Source: JAVVHH01 sp032249615 (GTDB lineage: Bacteria; Pseudomonadota; Alphaproteobacteria; Acetobacterales; Acetobacteraceae). Taken from it: a stretch of 11,037 nt of DNA. Each line of letters opens with the position of its first letter. Within the stretch, counting starts at the first letter, position 1. The notes below the pieces were generated by a model. The model was given only the letters and a program-made list of their open reading frames with translations. It searched no databases and was not told the DNA's origin. The stretch is taken from positions 1-11,037 of the forward strand of contig JAVVHH010000122.1 in NCBI GenBank assembly GCA_032249615.1, in the 5' to 3' direction. The translations under genes were made by a program, and so were the position numbers. This document shows positions 10,783 through 11,037 of this stretch, piece by piece.

Positions 10783-11037
10783 CAGGTCTTGGTCACGCCC
10801 CAGAAGACGGGGAACGGGGCTTGGACGACGCCGGAGACGTTCTTCCGCCAGGATTGATATTGCAGGAAGAAACCGGTGGGGGCGTAGGTCACGAAATCCA
10901 TGGATTCGCGGTTGATGCTGTCCATGGTGGCGGCCTCGGCAGTTTTGTCGGGGGCGTCGTACCAGTTGGAGATGGCTTGCTGAATCTTGGGTGAGTTGGG
11001 CCAGCCGAACCAGGCCTTCTCGCCACCGGCGTCGAGC
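10782..11037 (-). CDS. Family 5 extracellular solute-binding protein, C-terminal 84 residues only
   Basis: The end of a gene that begins beyond the right edge. The visible residues include AWFGWPNSPKIQQ near the start, NWYDAPDKTAEAATMDSINR in the middle and VTYAPTGFFLQYQSWRKNVSG before the final PFPVFWGVTKT. This matches the C-terminal pattern of DppA/OppA-like family 5 binding proteins, where a helix of partial charge precedes a 'Y.PLG.F.Q...YRKN.SG' strand and a last VFW segment. Such proteins capture a peptide-like or other small solute in the periplasm and deliver it to the permeases. The stop TGA overlaps the DppB-like ATG by one base, placing it as the gene just upstream of the transporter genes. 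The ligand pocket lies outside the window, so the substrate cannot be guessed. Confidence 0.85.
   Translation of the reverse strand, partial: LDAGGEKAWFGWPNSPKIQQAISNWYDAPDKTAEAATMDSINRESMDFVTYAPTGFFLQYQSWRKNVSGVVQAPFPVFWGVTKT

Overview
The window is GC-rich (roughly 70 % by eye) with strongly G/C-ending codons. Its gene content (peptide-type ABC importers, a molybdenum hydroxylase, tight operons with 1-4 nt gene overlaps) and its short CCCTCTCCC/GGGAGAGGG intergenic palindromes suggest a free-living, metabolically versatile alphaproteobacterium, perhaps Rhodospirillales-like. The genus cannot be fixed from this sequence. All genes but one lie on the minus strand, so transcription runs mainly from high to low coordinates.

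Region A (11037-6826, minus) is the distal part of a dipeptide/oligopeptide-type ABC importer operon. In transcription order it holds the C-terminus of a family 5 solute-binding protein (cut by the window edge), two permeases (DppB- and DppC-like) and two ATPases (DppD- and DppF-like). Every junction overlaps by 1 or 4 nt, so the proteins are probably made by coupled translation as one transporter.

Region B (6591-6818, plus) is the only plus-strand gene. It encodes a 75-residue predicted lipoprotein of unknown role, convergent with the ABC operon and divergent from region C.

Region C (6483-1, minus) is a second apparent operon. It starts with a complete three-subunit molybdenum hydroxylase of the CO dehydrogenase/xanthine dehydrogenase family, in the order small (2x[2Fe-2S]), large (molybdopterin), medium (FAD). 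The large subunit carries the form II motif AYRGAGR rather than the Cys-containing motif of true energy-conserving CO dehydrogenase, so the substrate is open. An RraA/HMG-aldolase-family protein, an unrecognised 132-residue protein, a DUF3429-type membrane protein and a DctA-type C4-dicarboxylate symporter (cut by the left edge) follow. Two gaps in this operon (small/large and medium/RraA) carry palindromic elements.

A reasonable but unproven reading is a catabolic cassette: uptake of a peptide-like or other small solute (region A), and hydroxylation of an unknown substrate with retro-aldol/decarboxylation and dicarboxylate transport (region C). Nothing here is clearly a new kind of system. 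The most open questions are the hydroxylase substrate, the orphan 132-residue protein and the small lipoprotein. No stretch over 300 bases lacks a gene, and I saw no RNA gene, CRISPR array or insertion sequence.
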